A stretch of 64,000 nucleotides of DNA from Pseudomonas fluorescens. Lineage in GTDB: Bacteria > Pseudomonadota > Gammaproteobacteria > Pseudomonadales > Pseudomonadaceae. Of the stretch, positions 37,147 to 45,881 are shown piece after piece (positions within the stretch are counted from its first letter, which is position 1; each line of letters starts with the position of its first letter). The DNA lies in assembly GCF_902498185.1 (NCBI RefSeq), contig NZ_CABVIX010000001.1, positions 248,001 to 312,000 on the forward strand, written 5' to 3'. The notes beneath the pieces are model-generated. The model was not told the DNA's origin. It searched no databases and saw only the letters and a program-made list of their open reading frames with translations. A program made the position numbers and the translations under genes.

Positions 37147-38217
37147 TTGCCTGCAATCGACACCATCGCTACCCGGGCTCAGGCCATCGCCCGCGCCCTG
37201 GAAGCTCAAGGCATCGCCGCTGCGCCGTTGTTGCGCGAAGCCGGGATCAGTCATTGCAACCTGCATGACTCCAACCAACGCATCGCACTTGCGTCCATGA
37301 GCGCGCTTTGGCGTGCTGCGCAGCGCATCACTGCTGACGAGTGCTTCGGTTTACGTGTTGCCCAGCATAGTTATCCGACCGACTTTCATGGGTTGTGTTT
37401 CGCCGCGCAAAGCAGCACATCCGTGGGCGAGGCACTTGAGCGTGGCGTACGGTTTGCGCCGGTGATCAGCACATCAACGGCTATCAGCCTGGAACGTAGC
37501 CCCGGCACCACTCGGTTGATCTATGCGCTGGCTGCGGGCGCAGAGGTCGAGCAGGTCGCTACCGAGGCTTCGATTGCTTACGCGGTGAATTTCAGTCGTC
37601 AGACCTGGGTCGACCTGCCGGTCGTGCAGAGCGTCCAACTGACTCGTCCTGCCCCTAAAGATCCAGAGCGCTGGGCACGCTTGATCGGTTGCCCGGTAAA
37701 TTATGGGGCCAGTGAGAACGCCATTGAGTACAGCAACCGTTGGCTTGATGTCCCGCTTGGTACCGCCAACCCTGAAGTCGCCAAAGGCTTGGACGGCGTA
37801 CTAAGCAATTACTTAGAGCGGCAAACTCGGCTTGACCTGCCCGAGCGCGTGCGCGCACTCATCGGCCATTACTTGCCAATAGGCGAAGTACAGCAAAGCC
37901 AGATTGCTGCCGAATTGGGCATGAGCGCGCGAAACATGCATCGGCACTTGCTCAAGCACGACACCAGTTTCAAGGCACTGCTTGATGATTGCCGCAGGCA
38001 ACTTGCCTTTAGTTACCTGCGTCAGAGTCAGGCCTCGATCACCGAGATCTGCTACCGGCTGGGCTTCAATGAGCAGAGTAGCTTCAATCGCGCGTTCCGT
38101 CGCTGGACGGGAGCGAGCCCCGGCAAATGGCGGCGCGATGGCGCTTGTTCGCTTCCGGAGCCATCGTCGGCTTACCTCGCTTCTGACCTGGATTGGCCAC
38201 TCGCCATTGCGGTTTGA
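37147..38217 (+). CDS. AraC-family transcriptional regulator
   Basis: The 356-residue protein has an N-terminal arabinose-binding-type domain (residues 1-200) and a C-terminal double HTH (QQSQIAAELGMSARNMHRHL, then SITEICYRLGFNEQSSFNRAFRRWTGASPG in part). It begins at a TTG at 37147 (MPAIDTIATRAQ) with GGAG 7 bases upstream; no ATG fits. It lies directly before a porin-amidase-MFS set in the same direction and is the likely activator of that set, sensing its substrate. Confidence 0.88.
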   Translation: MPAIDTIATRAQAIARALEAQGIAAAPLLREAGISHCNLHDSNQRIALASMSALWRAAQRITADECFGLRVAQHSYPTDFHGLCFAAQSSTSVGEALERGVRFAPVISTSTAISLERSPGTTRLIYALAAGAEVEQVATEASIAYAVNFSRQTWVDLPVVQSVQLTRPAPKDPERWARLIGCPVNYGASENAIEYSNRWLDVPLGTANPEVAKGLDGVLSNYLERQTRLDLPERVRALIGHYLPIGEVQQSQIAAELGMSARNMHRHLLKHDTSFKALLDDCRRQLAFSYLRQSQASITEICYRLGFNEQSSFNRAFRRWTGASPGKWRRDGACSLPEPSSAYLASDLDWPLAIAV

Positions 38218-38367
38218 CTCGCTTGTCCGGCCAAGACTATAGGTTGTCCGCGCAGGCCCCATTTATTTGCATTGTACCCTCTAGCATGGCGTTCCTAGCG
38301 TGGCCGACCACCGTAGTCGCGCGGCACTTTGGAGTCCCTGTCCGTGCTAATACCTTCCGCCCTCTTG

Positions 38368-39717
38368 ATGGCTCGCATGGCCAATACAAGTCACCTCCAC
38401 AAATGCTTGGACGCGTTGCTGATGGGCTCGATTTCATTGGCCTGGGGCGGTTGCGCAAGCGCCCAGTCCGCGCAGCTCGACAGCCAGGCCAGAGCACTCA
38501 CCAATGCCACCTGCAGTCACTACGATAAGTACCTGACCCGCGCCGAAATTGCCGTGAGGTCGGTACCGATCTGCGCCCGCATCCGCCCAGAGCTAGGCGG
38601 ACTGCGCAAGGCACTCTCTGCCTACGGCCTGGGCTTTACCGCCACGTCATACAATGGCTACACCTATGACGTGCTCGGTCACAACGCCAATCCCCAGCTC
38701 TACAATGGCCAGAACCCCAGTTACAACGCTTCGCTCAACACATACCTGACCTACGACCTGACCCGTCTGGGCATGGCCAACGATGCGCAATTTACCCTGG
38801 CCGCGCAGTGGGTGGGGGCCAATTACACGCCGGCCAATCCGCGCGTGGCAACTATGAGCGTCGCGGCAGTCAACCAGTCCTTTTACGACCGGCAACTGGA
38901 GCTTGAATACGGTTACATCACCGGGGTACGGCTGTTCTATGGCATCGCCCTCGGCGGTAACGCGTCTACCGCAGCGCTGGGGCCCAGCAGCGTGGTGCCT
39001 TTCCAGGTGGGCATGTCCGCCACCGAGCCGACCCCGACCTTGAACGTCATCGTACGCGACCCGTCGTTGCGGTTTTACAACAGCTTCGCCGTGACCCGTA
39101 GCGTCAGCCCCGCCGGCATCGCTCAGGACGTCAAAGACAACCCCAGCGGCTTTCGCCTGACCGTGCCGGACGCCAAGGCGCTGTTCATCAACGAATTCGG
39201 CTATAAACGCGAGGCCAGCGCCAGTGCGCGCTCGGCCTGGTTGCGCGGCGGCACTTTGTACAACACCAGCCACTACACCAAATTCAAGACCGGCAACAAA
39301 TCCGCGAATAATTACGGCACCTACCTTGCGGGCACCGTGCAAGTCAGCCAGCCCTGGGCAGATGCTAGGGGCTGGTACCTGGACAGTAAGTTCGACTACT
39401 CCCCGGATTCGGTCAACGCTATCAATAAGGCCATCCAGTTCACCGCCTTCAACATTGGGCCGTTCGCCAGCCGGCCGGCGGACATGATGGCCGTGGGTGT
39501 GACCAAGAGTTACTACAGCAAGGCATTACGCGACGTTTATGCCGGCTACCACCTGGATACCGCCGATTATACGTTGGCAGCAACCGTATCCTATGCTGCC
39601 CGAGTTACCCCAGGCGTATACGTAATCAGCGGCCTGACCTACACCCATAACCCGGTATTCACCCCAATTCATGACGATGCCTTGCTGTTACAGCTATCGC
39701 TGAACGTTCTGTTCTGA
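38368..39717 (+). CDS. Outer-membrane porin (carbohydrate-porin-like)
   Basis: The 449-residue protein has an N-terminal signal sequence (LLMGSISLAWGGCASAQSA), alternating beta-strands throughout and a C-terminal Phe (LLLQLSLNVLF) as required for barrel assembly. GLTYTHNPVFTPIHDDA resembles the OprB-type carbohydrate porins, but the match is loose and the substrate is unknown. Start choice is uncertain: ATGs at 38368 and 38377 both head the signal peptide and neither has a strong ribosome site. The amidase gene follows after 31 bases. Confidence 0.7.
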   Translation: MARMANTSHLHKCLDALLMGSISLAWGGCASAQSAQLDSQARALTNATCSHYDKYLTRAEIAVRSVPICARIRPELGGLRKALSAYGLGFTATSYNGYTYDVLGHNANPQLYNGQNPSYNASLNTYLTYDLTRLGMANDAQFTLAAQWVGANYTPANPRVATMSVAAVNQSFYDRQLELEYGYITGVRLFYGIALGGNASTAALGPSSVVPFQVGMSATEPTPTLNVIVRDPSLRFYNSFAVTRSVSPAGIAQDVKDNPSGFRLTVPDAKALFINEFGYKREASASARSAWLRGGTLYNTSHYTKFKTGNKSANNYGTYLAGTVQVSQPWADARGWYLDSKFDYSPDSVNAINKAIQFTAFNIGPFASRPADMMAVGVTKSYYSKALRDVYAGYHLDTADYTLAATVSYAARVTPGVYVISGLTYTHNPVFTPIHDDALLLQLSLNVLF

Positions 39718-39748
39718 ACTGGCCGAGCCACCCGAAGGAAGCTACCTG

Positions 39749-41203
39749 ATGAACCCATTGTCGCTGTCCGCAGCCGATTACCTGGAATTGGATGCCACCG
39801 CCATGGCCGAAGGCGTGCGTAATGGTACGTTGGCAGCCGACGCGTTGTTGCGTTGCGCCTTCGCCCGATGCGACTTGATCAATCCGCAGGTAAACGCCGT
39901 GGTCATGCGCCACGACGATCTGGCCCGGGAGCAATTGGCTGCCCTCAGGGCCGCGGGCAGAGATAGCCACGCCCCGCTGGCGGGTGTACCGATGTTGATC
40001 AAAGACCTCAACACGCAGTTGGCCACAACCTTCACCAGCAATGGTTCAAGGCTGCTGGCCGACGCACCCTGTGCCACGCACAACAGCACCATTGTCGAGC
40101 GTTATCTGGCCGCCGGCATGCTTATCTTCGGTAAGTCTGCCAGCCCGGAATTCGGTCTCACCACCACTACCGAATCAGCTTTGTGGGGGCCTACCTGCAA
40201 CCCCTGGAACTTGGCCTGCAGTGCCGGTGGGTCATCGGGGGGCGCTGCAGCCGCAGTCGCCGCGGGTATCGTGCCGGTCGCCCACGCTACCGATGGCGGC
40301 GGCTCAATCCGCATTCCCGCGTCTTATTGCGGAGTGTTTGGCCTCAAACCGACGCGCTATCGTACCCCTCAGGGCCCTGCCAGCTTCGAAGGCTGGTTCG
40401 GCGCCAGTTGCGGGCATGTGGTGTCGCGCAGCGTGCGCGACTCAGCCTTACTGCTGGATGTCAGCCACGGCCATGAACGCGGGAGTCCGTATTGGCTCGC
40501 TGAGCCGCAGCGGCCGTTTCGTGACGAAGTGTCGCGAGCGCCTGGCACCCTGCGCATCGGCGTAGTCAGTCAAGCCCTGACGGGCGCGGCGCTGCACCCG
40601 GATGTGCAGATGATCCTGGCTCAGACGATACAACGGTTGCAAGCCTTGGGGCATCACGTGCGCCCACTGACACTGCCGATTGATCCGCACCAGCTCTACA
40701 GCGCTCACGGCACTGTCACTGGCGTGGCGCTTCTTACGGCGGTACGTGATCGTGAGGCAGCGCGGGGTCGCCCCCTGCAGCAAGCAGAGTTGGAGCCGAT
40801 CAGCAGCCAGCTGTTGGCGCAGGCATCCACGGGTTCGGCAGAGCAGCTGTACCGTGCTCGGCGGACGTTTGAAAGCATCGGGCTGACGATGGAAGCGCTA
40901 TTCGATGAATATGACCTGATGCTGTCACCGGTGACGTCCCAGCCGACGCCACTGCTCGGCCACGTAAGCCTGCAAAACCGGTATGACGATTATCTCCAGC
41001 ACATCGTTGCTAGTGTCGGTTTCACCGTGTTGGCCAATGTCGGTGGGCAACCGTCCATGTCGGTACCGCTGGGGCAAAGCTGCGCAGGGCTGCCGATCGG
41101 CATGATGTTCACCGCCGCTCATTGCCAGGAAGGCCGCCTGTTGCAACTGGCCGGTCAATTGGAGCGCGAGCACCCTTGGGTCTGCAGCCCAGCCCAGTTT
41201 TAA
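39749..41203 (+). CDS. Amidase-signature hydrolase
   Basis: The 484-residue enzyme has the full Ser-cisSer-Lys triad: Lys85 (PMLIKDLN), Ser163 (GGSSGGAAAAVAAG) and Ser186 (DGGGSIRIPAS). It resembles the bacterial amidases that open linear or cyclic amides, such as 6-aminohexanoate-dimer hydrolases, but the true substrate cannot be told. No signal peptide, so cytoplasmic. GAAGGAAG before the ATG. It sits between a porin and an MFS carrier, so an amide compound is probably imported and hydrolysed. Confidence 0.88.
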   Translation: MNPLSLSAADYLELDATAMAEGVRNGTLAADALLRCAFARCDLINPQVNAVVMRHDDLAREQLAALRAAGRDSHAPLAGVPMLIKDLNTQLATTFTSNGSRLLADAPCATHNSTIVERYLAAGMLIFGKSASPEFGLTTTTESALWGPTCNPWNLACSAGGSSGGAAAAVAAGIVPVAHATDGGGSIRIPASYCGVFGLKPTRYRTPQGPASFEGWFGASCGHVVSRSVRDSALLLDVSHGHERGSPYWLAEPQRPFRDEVSRAPGTLRIGVVSQALTGAALHPDVQMILAQTIQRLQALGHHVRPLTLPIDPHQLYSAHGTVTGVALLTAVRDREAARGRPLQQAELEPISSQLLAQASTGSAEQLYRARRTFESIGLTMEALFDEYDLMLSPVTSQPTPLLGHVSLQNRYDDYLQHIVASVGFTVLANVGGQPSMSVPLGQSCAGLPIGMMFTAAHCQEGRLLQLAGQLEREHPWVCSPAQF

Positions 41204-41239
41204 CCGCTTGATCCACGATCACCCAACGAGCATTGTCCC

Positions 41240-42550
41240 ATGACGCGTTTGCGCCACCACTACACGTTGTTTTTGTTGTTCATGGTCTCCGCTGTCAACC
41301 TGATCGATCGGCAGATCATGGGCATCGTCATAGAACCGATCAAGGTCGAGTTCGGCGTGTCCGATACCCAGATCGGCCTGCTGACTGGCCTTGGGTTTTC
41401 CTTGGTGTACTGCTTGTGTGCCCTGCCCATGGGCCGCCTTGCCGACCGCACCAACCGGCGCAATGTCATCGGCCTGTGCTGCGCGTTCTGGAGTGTCATG
41501 ACCGGCCTGTGCGGTTTGGCAACCAGCTACTGGGGGTTGGCCCTTGCGCGCTTAGGCGTCGCAGCCGGTGAGTCAGGCAGCGGCGCGGCCTCGCTCTCGA
41601 TAATTGCCGACCTGTACCCGCCGAAGCAGCGCGCCATGGCGATCAGCTTTTTCATGCTGGGTGCCCCTATCGGCGTACTGCTCGGCATGAGTTTAGGTGG
41701 CTGGATCGCCTACTACCACGGCTGGCGCGCGGCGTTTGCGTGGATGGCCCTGCCTGGGCTGGTGACCGCAGTGGTGTTGTGGCTGAGCACACGCGACCCC
41801 CGCCGCGGCACGTGGGAGCCGAACATGGCCGGCCCTGTCGCGCAGGAGTCACTGTGGGCAGTGTTGTGCGGCGCCTGGGCCAGCAGCCCGTTTGTACGGA
41901 TTGCCATCGCCGGCGCGCTACTGGCTTTTTCCGGCTATGCGTTCAGCATCTGGAGCACCGCGTTTCTGGTTCGCAGCCACGGCTTGACGCTCAAAGACGC
42001 GGGCATCCTGATCGGCTTGGCGGCAGGGCCCGCCGCGATCATCGGCACGCTTTCCAGCGGCTGGATCACGGCCCGCCTGGTACGACGTGATCCGCGCTGG
42101 CAGCTCGGCGTGCCAATTATAGGTTCGCTACTGGCCTTCCCTCTGGCGATCGGCTTTGCCTTTAGCCCCGTTCAAGCTTACTGGCTAGTCGGCTCGTTGA
42201 AAGTCCCGCAGGCCGTAGCGTTCATATTTGGCCTTTCGGTATTCGGCATGTGGTGGATGGCGCCCAGCTATGCCGCTATAGCCCAAGTGGTCGCGCCGCA
42301 GCGGCGTGCGACGCTGATCGCGGTCTATAATTTCGGCATCATGGCTCTGGGTGCGGGCTTTGGGCCATTGCTGGTTGGACTGCTCAGCGACTGCCTGCAC
42401 GGAATTGTGGGCGCGAGTGCGCTGAGCTGGGCGTTAGCGTTATGCGCCAGCGGCTACCTGCTGGCCTGCGCTGTGTTGCTAAGTGTGCTCGAACCCTACA
42501 ACCGTGCGGCTCGAGAGCATGAGTACACTAGCGCCTTAACAAGTTGCTGA
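41240..42550 (+). CDS. MFS transporter
   Basis: The 436-residue carrier has 12 predicted TM helices. It shows the MFS loop motif GRLADRTNRRNVIG between helices 2 and 3 and an N-terminal DRQIMGIVIEPIK as in the aromatic-acid/spinster-type carriers. It is the last gene of AraC-porin-amidase-MFS and presumably takes the amide substrate or its product across the inner membrane. It starts 36 bases after the amidase. IS200/IS605 debris begins about 80 bases after its stop. Confidence 0.88.
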   Translation: MTRLRHHYTLFLLFMVSAVNLIDRQIMGIVIEPIKVEFGVSDTQIGLLTGLGFSLVYCLCALPMGRLADRTNRRNVIGLCCAFWSVMTGLCGLATSYWGLALARLGVAAGESGSGAASLSIIADLYPPKQRAMAISFFMLGAPIGVLLGMSLGGWIAYYHGWRAAFAWMALPGLVTAVVLWLSTRDPRRGTWEPNMAGPVAQESLWAVLCGAWASSPFVRIAIAGALLAFSGYAFSIWSTAFLVRSHGLTLKDAGILIGLAAGPAAIIGTLSSGWITARLVRRDPRWQLGVPIIGSLLAFPLAIGFAFSPVQAYWLVGSLKVPQAVAFIFGLSVFGMWWMAPSYAAIAQVVAPQRRATLIAVYNFGIMALGAGFGPLLVGLLSDCLHGIVGASALSWALALCASGYLLACAVLLSVLEPYNRAAREHEYTSALTSC

Positions 42551-42627
42551 AAGAGTGGAAGGCGAAATACGGGGCTGATGACGTTGATCCGGTGCGCGTC
42601 AAGCCCCGTCCTTTGCGGCGGTGGAAA

Positions 42628-42722
42628 TCAATGCGGCGTTTGCTGCTGCTCGATGTATTGGCGGATGATTTAGGGGGCGCCGCCGCAGCTACCGGCAAAG
42701 TAGGAGGGCGACCACAGTGCGC
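42628..42722 (-). pseudogene. IS200/IS605-family TnpA fragment
   Basis: The minus strand reads ALWSPSYFAGSCGGAP, an in-frame stop (42670-42672), then IIRQYIEQQQTPH-stop. The LWSPSYF..S.GGAP....YI..Q pattern is the C-terminus of IS200-type HUH transposases. The front of the gene is missing and the stop disables the rest. Confidence 0.85.
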
Positions 42723-42757
42723 CGCCCCATTTTTGACTTATCAAGTCGCGCGTAAAA

Positions 42758-42777
42758 CCCCTTCCTTTAGGTTGGGG
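42758..42777. mobile_element. Terminal hairpin of the IS200/IS605 remnant
   Basis: CCCCTTCCTTTAGGTTGGGG forms a bulged hairpin like those at IS200/IS605 ends, which are recognised by TnpA as single strands. It lies 35 bases from the tnpA fragment and marks the border with the truncated gene that follows. Confidence 0.65.
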
Positions 42778-42784
42778 ATATATC

Positions 42785-42913
42785 ATGTTGGCCGAGTTCT
42801 ATCGCCGCGAGGCCGGGCTGATCTCCAGCACGATCCTGATTTCCACGCTCGGTTCTCTTGGAACGCTGACGGTGCTGATGGTGTGGATGAACGTTGGGCG
42901 ACCAGGCGCGTGA
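42785..42913 (+). pseudogene. 3' fragment of a membrane transporter gene
   Basis: The 42-codon frame reads MLAEFYRREAGLISSTILIS and then TLGSLGTLTVLMVWM before the stop at 42911. It looks like the last TM helix of an AEC (auxin efflux carrier)-type transporter, but the family call is weak. The 5' part is missing and is replaced by the IS200/IS605 end. This is probably the original chromosomal gene cut when the accessory block arrived. Confidence 0.45.
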
Positions 42914-42952
42914 GGTAGGGGCCAGCGTGGCCAGCCGCTCAACGATTGCCAA

Positions 42953-43276
42953 TCACATCGGCTTATCGGTCTCATCCTCGACCAGCACCAGCTGGAACCC
43001 CCGCCGGTCCACGGAGGCGACTCGGCCTTGCAGTGTGCCGCCGCTGGGAATCGCCAGATGAGCGTAGGAAAGGCCGGGATCCTTGAGCAGGTCGCCGCCC
43101 AGGGCATGGCCAAGCACCACGGTGTAGGCGCCTTCGGTGGCCGTCGCCTCGATCAGCAGTTCCAGGTCGGCATGGCGGGCCTCGCGGTCCTCGCCGCCCT
43201 TTTCGGCACTGTAGGTCAGGGTCAGCAGGACTGGCCCTTCGTAGGGCAGCTCGATGTCGTTGGTGATTTCCGTCAT
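42953..43276 (-). CDS. Hypothetical protein
   Basis: The 107-residue soluble protein begins MTEITNDIELPYEGPVLLTL and is mostly beta-strand with acidic patches. It has no signal peptide or motif I recognise. AGAAGGAGA lies before the ATG at 43276 and supports this start over an upstream one. It stands alone, between the truncated transporter gene and the carboxypeptidase gene. Confidence 0.7.
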   Translation of the reverse strand: MTEITNDIELPYEGPVLLTLTYSAEKGGEDREARHADLELLIEATATEGAYTVVLGHALGGDLLKDPGLSYAHLAIPSGGTLQGRVASVDRRGFQLVLVEDETDKPM

Positions 43277-43434
43277 GGGTGAATCTCCTTCTCGGATAGG
43301 GTGGTCTGGCCAAGCGGATCTGTAGAGATAGACAAGCGGGCGGTGTGGACAGTCCAATGAAGATGGGTACAGCTCGTCGGATGGTCGATTGCAAGGCCCG
43401 GCGAGCCGGGCAATGCGGCGTTGCGGACCTGATC

Positions 43435-44667
43435 CTACTCCGCCAATTTCCTGATCATCGCCACCGTCAGATACAACCGTGGCGCGATGCTCTTCAGCTC
43501 GATGTACTCATCATCGGCATGCAACCCCGCCCCAACCACACCCATCGTCTCCAGTACCGCTGGCTTGGCGCTGCCCGGAACATAGGCGTAGCCGGCATCG
43601 GTACCGAAGCGCATGGCGATGGGTTCGATATTCTGGTCGATCTGGCTGTAGAGCTGCTGGGCGGTCTTGGCCAGTCGCTCGGAGCCTTCATTCTTCGCCA
43701 GCGGTGGGCGGCCTTTGATCAGGGTGACGGTGGTCTCGGTGTCGGCGATCAGGCGGTTCTGCACGATGCGCTTGGCATCGGCCAGTACACGGTCGGACTC
43801 GGCGAGGTCGGAGTAGCGCATGTCCGCGTCGGCAGTGGCCAGGGCGGGAATGATGTTGGCTTTTTCACCGGCCTTGGCCAGGGTCCAGTTGACCGTGGTG
43901 CCCTTGGCGGGGTCGCCGAGGTCCTTGAGCTGGATGATCTGGTGCGCCAGCTCGGTGAGGGCATTGCGGCCTTCTTCGGGCGCGGAACCGGCGTGGGAGG
44001 AGCGGCCCTTGACCTCCAGGTTCACGCGGTTGATGCCGTTGGTGGCGACAGTGACAGCGTCCTTGTCGGGTGGCTCGTAGGAAAAGACATAGTCATGCTT
44101 GCGCGCCAGCTCGGTGATGATCTGCTTCGAGCCGGCCGAACCCATCTCTTCATCCGGGTTGAACAGCACGGTCAAGGTGCCGTAGCCGTCGAATTTCTGA
44201 TCCTGCAGCAGCTTGACCGCATGCAGGATCATCGCCACGCCGCCCTTGGCATCGGCGACGCCTGGGCCGTAGGCGCGTTCGCCTTCGGTGCGGAACGGGC
44301 GCTTGGCGACGGTGCCGGGGCCGAATACCGTGTCGTAGTGGACCATGAGAAGGAAGTTCTTGCTGCCAGTGCCCTTGAAGGTGCCGACGATGTTGTCGCC
44401 CACCGATGGCGTTGCCGGATGGGTCTCGACCTTGGCGCCGAGAGCTTGCAGGCGCTTGACCAGCAGCGCGCTGACCTCGGTCAGGCCCGGCTGGGTGCCG
44501 GTGCCGGTATCGACCGATACCAGGGTTTTCAGGGTTTCCAGGTAGGCGGGGCGTTCGGCCTGCGCCTGCTTGAGCAGGTCCTTGGGCGCCAGCTCGGCGG
44601 CGCTGGCCGTGACACAGGCGATGGACAGCGCGAGGACTGCGGTGAAGGGCAGGGCGGACAACTGCAT
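43435..44667 (-). CDS. Glutamate carboxypeptidase (M20 family, CPG2-like)
   Basis: The 410-residue protein has a signal peptide (LPFTAVLALSIACVTASA) and M20 zinc-peptidase motifs. These are MVHYDTVFGPG (His ligand), YGPGVADAKGG (bridging Asp), FNPDEEMGS (catalytic Glu and Glu ligand), an Asp/Glu ligand near FSYEPPDKD, and GAGLHADDE (His ligand). The layout and length match Pseudomonas carboxypeptidase G2, which removes C-terminal Glu from folates and related compounds in the periplasm. The real substrate is not certain. Confidence 0.92.
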   Translation of the reverse strand: MQLSALPFTAVLALSIACVTASAAELAPKDLLKQAQAERPAYLETLKTLVSVDTGTGTQPGLTEVSALLVKRLQALGAKVETHPATPSVGDNIVGTFKGTGSKNFLLMVHYDTVFGPGTVAKRPFRTEGERAYGPGVADAKGGVAMILHAVKLLQDQKFDGYGTLTVLFNPDEEMGSAGSKQIITELARKHDYVFSYEPPDKDAVTVATNGINRVNLEVKGRSSHAGSAPEEGRNALTELAHQIIQLKDLGDPAKGTTVNWTLAKAGEKANIIPALATADADMRYSDLAESDRVLADAKRIVQNRLIADTETTVTLIKGRPPLAKNEGSERLAKTAQQLYSQIDQNIEPIAMRFGTDAGYAYVPGSAKPAVLETMGVVGAGLHADDEYIELKSIAPRLYLTVAMIRKLAE

Positions 44668-44882
44668 AGGTAGGGCCTCGATCCATGATGGGGAACAGCG
44701 GTGTTCAGCTTAGACCGCCCGTGCAATTGGGGCCGCAAAGCGGCCCAATTGCTTAACTGATTGGCATTGGGCTCCACCCTTTTTTTCTTCATCTATGCCA
44801 CTTTTCCACCCTCGCGCAACTCATAGCCAATACAGCCGCACAATCCTGACCAATCTCCTGTACGTCGTAGGAGCGCAACCCG

Positions 44883-45209
44883 ATGCTGACCCTCATCCCC
44901 GAGCTTGGCGCTACCACCCGCGCGGCCCTCGAGCGACTGCTGGCCGCGGCCGATGGCGACACCGCCCAGGCCCGGCATATCGCGGATTTCCTGCTGGCGT
45001 GGTGGGCGCCGGACCTCTACGGCGGCTTCGCGCTGACGGCCTTGTGGGAAATCGACGACGAGCTGGCGCGAGCCTGCGTGCTGGTCTTCGCCTGGGTGGC
45101 CGCCAACCGGGTGCACCCGGATGTCATTGGTTATGGCGCGCAGTTCGAGGCATTGTTCGAGCGAGTAGGGAGCACAACTGCCGGGGAATGGAGACAGCTG
45201 GCCTCGTGA
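44883..45209 (+). CDS. Conserved hypothetical protein (DUF7673-like)
   Basis: The 108-residue protein begins MLTLIPELGATTRAALERLL and contains the helical motif ARHIADFLLAWWAPDLYGGF, then LWEIDDELARACVLVFAWVA. Such proteins are common in pseudomonads and without a known role. TAGGAGCG precedes the ATG. It lies about 100 bases before the yhfG-fic locus in the same direction. Confidence 0.75.
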   Translation: MLTLIPELGATTRAALERLLAAADGDTAQARHIADFLLAWWAPDLYGGFALTALWEIDDELARACVLVFAWVAANRVHPDVIGYGAQFEALFERVGSTTAGEWRQLAS

Positions 45210-45310
45210 CAATGCCAAGGCCACGCGCTGAGTACTGATCGCATTGGCGCGCGATTTTTGCTGCGTTCGCGTACAATCTCCAGTCACTGATTCACGACGA
45301 GGCTCGTCTC

Positions 45311-45478
45311 ATGAAAGCTCTCAGCTTGCAGGCCAAAAAAGCCTATTGTGCGAAAACACGCCGTTCCAATTACGTGGCAAGTCTGCGCCTTGAAGGCTAT
45401 GAGGTCGCCCCTGACCTCGCCGATCGCGAGCTACCCTCACGCGAAGCCGCCGTCCAGGCTCACCGTAAACAGGGGTAA
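45311..45478 (+). CDS. yhfG: YhfG-family antitoxin of Fic
   Basis: The 55-residue protein reads MKALSLQAKKAYCAKTRRSN, then YVASLRLEGYEV. This is the YhfG/FicA-type small protein encoded before fic, which restrains the AMP-transferase (Fic) toxin. It is intact, and too short for most gene callers. The fic remnant starts 3 bases after its stop at a TTG. Since its toxin is deleted, it is an orphan antitoxin. Confidence 0.85.
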   Translation: MKALSLQAKKAYCAKTRRSNYVASLRLEGYEVAPDLADRELPSREAAVQAHRKQG

Positions 45479-45481
45479 ATA

Positions 45482-45842
45482 TTGGACAAGTATGGAGCGG
45501 GGCAGGATGCCTATTGTTATCCAGGCACTTCAGTCCTGCGTAACAAGCTAGGAATCGAAGACGACGAACAGCTTTCACGGGGGATGCTCGCGGGATAAGT
45601 TAATTACGCTCGTGGCGGAATGCTTTGGCGACCTGAACATGATTCATCCCTTTCGTGAGGGAAATGGTCGTGCGCAGAGAATTTTTTTTGAACATTTGAT
45701 TGTGAATGCCGGTTTCGAAATCAATTGGTGGAATGTCAACGAGCAAGAGTGGATCTCTGCGAACATTGACGCAGTAGTTTGTGATTACTCTTCACTGCAA
45801 CGTATCTTCGAACGTTGCATCGGTGCGGCCATTACCGGCTAG
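45482..45842 (+). pseudogene. fic: fic toxin with internal deletion and frameshift
   Basis: The first 32 codons (LDKYGAGQDAYCYPGTSVLR onward to DDEQLS) are the normal Fic N-terminus. The sequence then jumps into a different frame at about 45580 and resumes as DKLITLVAECFGDLNMIHPF with REGNGRAQRIFFEHL. The AMPylation motif HPF(R)EGNGR survives, but the middle of the protein is missing and the front frame ends at a stop at 45596. The frame shift means no full protein can be made. Confidence 0.85.
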
Positions 45843-45881
45843 TTGTTGTTACTCCAAGTCCTATCCTTCCTGCTTCAGTCT

